From JAZLEZ01 sp045615505 (GTDB taxonomy: Bacteria; Spirochaetota; Spirochaetia; Sphaerochaetales; Sphaerochaetaceae): DNA of 9,249 nt. The position numbers and the translations under genes are program-made. A model generated the notes under the pieces. It was not told the origin of the DNA and made no database searches. It worked only from the letters and a program-made list of their open reading frames with translations. The DNA lies in contig JAZLEZ010000037.1 in NCBI GenBank assembly GCA_045615505.1, positions 1 through 9,249 of the forward strand, given 5' to 3'. This document shows, in pieces, positions 7,023 to 9,249 of the stretch. Numbering within the stretch: position 1 is the first letter of the stretch; every line of letters starts with the position of its first letter.

Positions 7023-7052
7023 AATCTATCACACTGAAAAATTATAAGTCAA
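7023..7052 (-). promoter_or_regulatory. Candidate internal promoter before yebC
   Basis: On the minus strand TTGACT (7052-7047, overlapping the hemW stop) is followed after 18 nt by TAGATT (7028-7023), giving a leader of about 27 nt that contains the yebC ribosome-binding site. A perfect TATAAT (7046-7041) lies directly after TTGACT but has no well-placed -35. This is the only sizeable gap in the operon. Confidence 0.4.
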
Positions 7053-8149
7053 TACAGCAAAACCGATGCTGCATAATCTGCAGTCATCAAACCGTATCTG
7101 TCCGGAACAAGATAGTCGTCCTTGATTGAAAAACCTTCGGGAATTTTTTTGAGAGAACGACCGAATTCTGTTTTAAGTCTGTTCAAATCCAGCCCCTTTG
7201 TATGTCTCAGTCCCATAATGACGAATTCCTCAAAAGATTCCTGCTCTGTAAGTTCAGATACCTCATAATTCCAATCGAATATACTTTCAGTTGCTTCAAT
7301 TCTGAATGTCTTTTCATTGTTGAAGCCCGTAGAAGTTGCTCCGGGACCGATACCTGAATACTGAAAGTAATCCCAGTAAACACTGTTATGCAAGCTGATT
7401 TTCCCATCTCTGGCAAAATTTGACACTTCATATTGAGTGAATCCATAAGTCTGAAGCTTGTCCCACAGCAAAGAAAGAATTCTTTCCTGTTCATCCGAAT
7501 CAGGAAGTATAGGTTTGCTTTTAAACAGAGGAGTATTTTCCTCAAGCGTCAGAGCATAGAGACTTAAATGCTCCGGAGTATAGGATGTAATCAACTTTTC
7601 TATATCCCGTTCACTGTCATGCCATTCCGGAAGACAGGTAATAAGATCGTAACTGAGAATGCAACCTGTTTTTTCACGGAGTTTCTGAGATAAAGCAATT
7701 CCATTCAATGTCTGTTCAAGAGTTGAATTCCTGCCCAGAAAGGATAATGCTCTTTCATTAAGACTCTGCACTCCCATGGAAAGCCTGTTGAAGAAATTTT
7801 CAAACAAAGGAAAATGCTGTAAGGACAGATTCTCCGGGTTCATTTCCGTTGTAAATTCCACAGGTCTGCCGTATTCACATACAGCTTCTGCTATCATTGC
7901 CATCTGTTTGACATTCAGACAACCGGGATTGCCGCCCCCGATAAATGCGGTATAGTAGGGCTTTTTCAAACTAGAGTTGAGATTCCTTATTTCTTTTACT
8001 ACCCTTTCCGTATAGATATTCTTGTTTTCTTCAGTACAACCGGATTTAGAGTAAAAAGCACAATAACTGCATTTTGATGTACAAAACGGGACATGAATGT
8101 AAAGCGAAAGATTTTTATTGAAATCAAAACAATCCGTAAAAGAATTCAT
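7049..8149 (-). CDS. hemW: HemW-like radical SAM protein (heme chaperone family)
   Basis: HemW is a radical-SAM protein related to coproporphyrinogen dehydrogenase HemN but acting as a heme-binding chaperone. From the chosen start the protein has 366 aa. It begins with LYIHVPFC and the cluster motif CTSKCSYC (Cys23, Cys27, Cys30), followed by TEMNPE (101-106), GVQS (126-129), YEVSNFAR (240-247) and the HemW-typical HNSVYW (254-259) with GIGPGATS. The length fits HemW, not the longer HemN. Two core motifs deviate: GGGNPG at 71-76 instead of GGGTPS, and DLITCLPEW at 168-176 where DLIYGLPGQ is usual. The ATG at 8149 overlaps the lepB stop as TGATG and is preferred. An in-frame ATG at 8182 would add 11 residues and overlap lepB by 34 nt; neither has a clear ribosome-binding site. 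The family call is firm; the heme-chaperone role is inferred. Confidence 0.92.
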   Translation of the reverse strand: MNSFTDCFDFNKNLSLYIHVPFCTSKCSYCAFYSKSGCTEENKNIYTERVVKEIRNLNSSLKKPYYTAFIGGGNPGCLNVKQMAMIAEAVCEYGRPVEFTTEMNPENLSLQHFPLFENFFNRLSMGVQSLNERALSFLGRNSTLEQTLNGIALSQKLREKTGCILSYDLITCLPEWHDSERDIEKLITSYTPEHLSLYALTLEENTPLFKSKPILPDSDEQERILSLLWDKLQTYGFTQYEVSNFARDGKISLHNSVYWDYFQYSGIGPGATSTGFNNEKTFRIEATESIFDWNYEVSELTEQESFEEFVIMGLRHTKGLDLNRLKTEFGRSLKKIPEGFSIKDDYLVPDRYGLMTADYAASVLLY

Positions 8150-9150
8150 CAGTGAACGGAACCGATTGTTTTCAAAGGCCATATTCTGGTTGTAACATGA
8201 CCGTTTACAGACTCTACAGGAACAGGCCCGAAGTATCTGCCGTCGCTTGAATTATCCCTGTTGTCCCCCAGAGGAAGTACATAACCGGCAGGCACATAGA
8301 TGCCTGTATTCATGGCAGTCCAAGTACTTCTGGCTTCCATATCAGTAGGGTCGGCAATTCTCTGACCCTGAAAATAGTGTTTGGAATACTCGTAATAATC
8401 AGAAAAAAACTCGGACTTATTCATTGTTTTATAATCGTTTATAAGATGTTTGGGCAATTCGGACGAAGATAAATTTTTAGATTGAAGTCCCTCAAGAATG
8501 CCCTGTGCATTGTAAGCTCTGTAAGTACTCTTATCGATGGTTCTGTGAGGAGCAACTGAAAGGCCGTTCTCTGTTCTGAAGTCTGCTTCGTTGACATATT
8601 CAAAAGTACCTCCGGCTTTGATATAGGCCTGTCCTTCCCTGAATGTTATGGTATCTCCTGCAACAGCTCCTGTCCTCTTTACCAACAGACTTTCCCGGAT
8701 ATTTCCGTTTTCGTCTCTGTCTATGTTCACCAGCGAGAAAGTACCCATATAGAGTACTTTGCTGAGAATATTGAAAAATGTACCTCTCTTTTCGAACTGC
8801 GGATTGTAGAATGTGATGATTTCATCCCGTTGAGGTTCCCTTGAATCAAAGATTTTAGGACCCTCAGGCCACAACTCCACTCCGTAGGTGATTTTGGAAA
8901 CGGAAACACGATCACCAATCTTGAGTGTTTCCAACATGGACGGACTTGGTATTACAAAAAGCTGGAACAAGAACTGGTTTATCAGAAGAACAACAAATAC
9001 TGCAAAAACAATTGCATCCAGCCAATCAAGAACTTCGGAAATAAAAGTTCTTTGCTGTGCTTTGTAGAGTTTCATGGCTTTTCTTAAAGTGAGTTTTTTT
9101 TCGAACCTGTTCTGAATGGCATCGAAAAAAGCATCTTTATCGAACTTCAT
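8149..9150 (-). CDS. lepB: Signal peptidase I (LepB)
   Basis: Signal peptidase I cleaves signal peptides from secreted proteins at the outer face of the inner membrane. The 333-aa S26 protein has a charged cytoplasmic N-terminus, one membrane segment at about 44-66, and the catalytic Ser71 in IPSPSMLETL. The general base is Lys158 in LLVKRTGAVAGD, and the C-terminal box is GDNRDNSSDGR. About 75 residues separate the Ser and Lys boxes, including FYNPQF and an acidic NIDRDENGN stretch. The start at 9150 (MKFDKDAFF) is preferred over an in-frame TTG at 9186. Neither has a Shine-Dalgarno site. It is probably the first gene of the operon, with a candidate promoter at 9210-9237. The stop overlaps the hemW ATG. 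Confidence 0.95.
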   Translation of the reverse strand: MKFDKDAFFDAIQNRFEKKLTLRKAMKLYKAQQRTFISEVLDWLDAIVFAVFVVLLINQFLFQLFVIPSPSMLETLKIGDRVSVSKITYGVELWPEGPKIFDSREPQRDEIITFYNPQFEKRGTFFNILSKVLYMGTFSLVNIDRDENGNIRESLLVKRTGAVAGDTITFREGQAYIKAGGTFEYVNEADFRTENGLSVAPHRTIDKSTYRAYNAQGILEGLQSKNLSSSELPKHLINDYKTMNKSEFFSDYYEYSKHYFQGQRIADPTDMEARSTWTAMNTGIYVPAGYVLPLGDNRDNSSDGRYFGPVPVESVNGHVTTRIWPLKTIGSVH

Positions 9151-9209
9151 AGGAAAGATAATAAACTGCAAGGGCGGGAAAGACAAGTAATCAAGATTGA
9201 CAAAAGACC

Positions 9210-9237
9210 TTTATATTAAGTAATTTTTAACTATGAA
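9210..9237 (-). promoter_or_regulatory. Candidate promoter of the lepB operon
   Basis: On the minus strand TTCATA (9237-9232), a 16-nt spacer and TATAAA (9215-9210) place transcription start near 9203, about 50 nt before the lepB ATG. The -35 is weak, and the next gene upstream is outside the window, so readthrough from there cannot be excluded. Confidence 0.35.
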
Positions 9238-9249
9238 GAAAAATATCAA

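Noticed and set aside
9151..9186. TTG start adding 12 residues to LepB
   Set aside because: TTG has no ribosome-binding site, and the residues before the ATG at 9150 do not look like a LepB N-terminus.

Overview
The window looks like a chromosomal segment of a spirochaete, most likely a Treponema of animal-associated type. The basis is the style of the housekeeping proteins (signal peptidase I, HemW, RuvABC, QueA) and a moderate-to-low G+C content. This genus call comes from recognising protein families by eye, not from a database search.

Region 1 (about 1-2980) is accessory. It holds two AAA-type ATPases of the AAA_14/DUF4143 superfamily in divergent orientation. The left one (minus strand, start at 1052) runs off the window edge and is 3'-truncated here. 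The right one (plus strand, 1431-2774) is complete and ends in a PD-(D/E)XK nuclease-like domain. Between them (1053-1430) lies a gene-free stretch with a perfect 8-bp inverted repeat on the left gene's promoter, a 23-bp tandem repeat of almost three copies, a pair of AAAGTGGACT direct repeats 42 bp apart, and two or three promoter-like sequences. The repeats resemble multi-site transposon ends (possibly IS21-like), but no transposase is present. Both ATPase genes are visibly more A+T-rich than the operon to their right. A 206-bp gene-free stretch (2775-2980) separates the right ATPase from the convergent operon.

Region 2 (2981-9150, all minus strand) is a tightly packed housekeeping operon. 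In transcription order it reads lepB (signal peptidase I), hemW (radical-SAM heme chaperone-like), yebC (translation factor), ruvC, ruvA, ruvB (Holliday junction resolvasome) and queA (queuosine biosynthesis). Several junctions are translationally coupled: lepB/hemW TGATG, ruvC/ruvA ATGA and ruvB/queA TGATG. Only 3 nt separate ruvA and ruvB. The one real gap, 59 bp before yebC, carries a promoter-like sequence and a good ribosome-binding site, so yebC-ruvC-ruvA-ruvB-queA may also be transcribed as a sub-operon. RuvA and RuvB form the branch-migration motor and RuvC cuts the junction; QueA acts separately in tRNA modification. In many bacteria tgt follows queA. Here it is absent and the accessory ATPase region begins instead.

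The most interesting part is the divergent ATPase pair with its repeat-rich, possibly autoregulated intergenic region. It is suggestive of a mobile or selfish module, but nothing in the sequence proves a new system.
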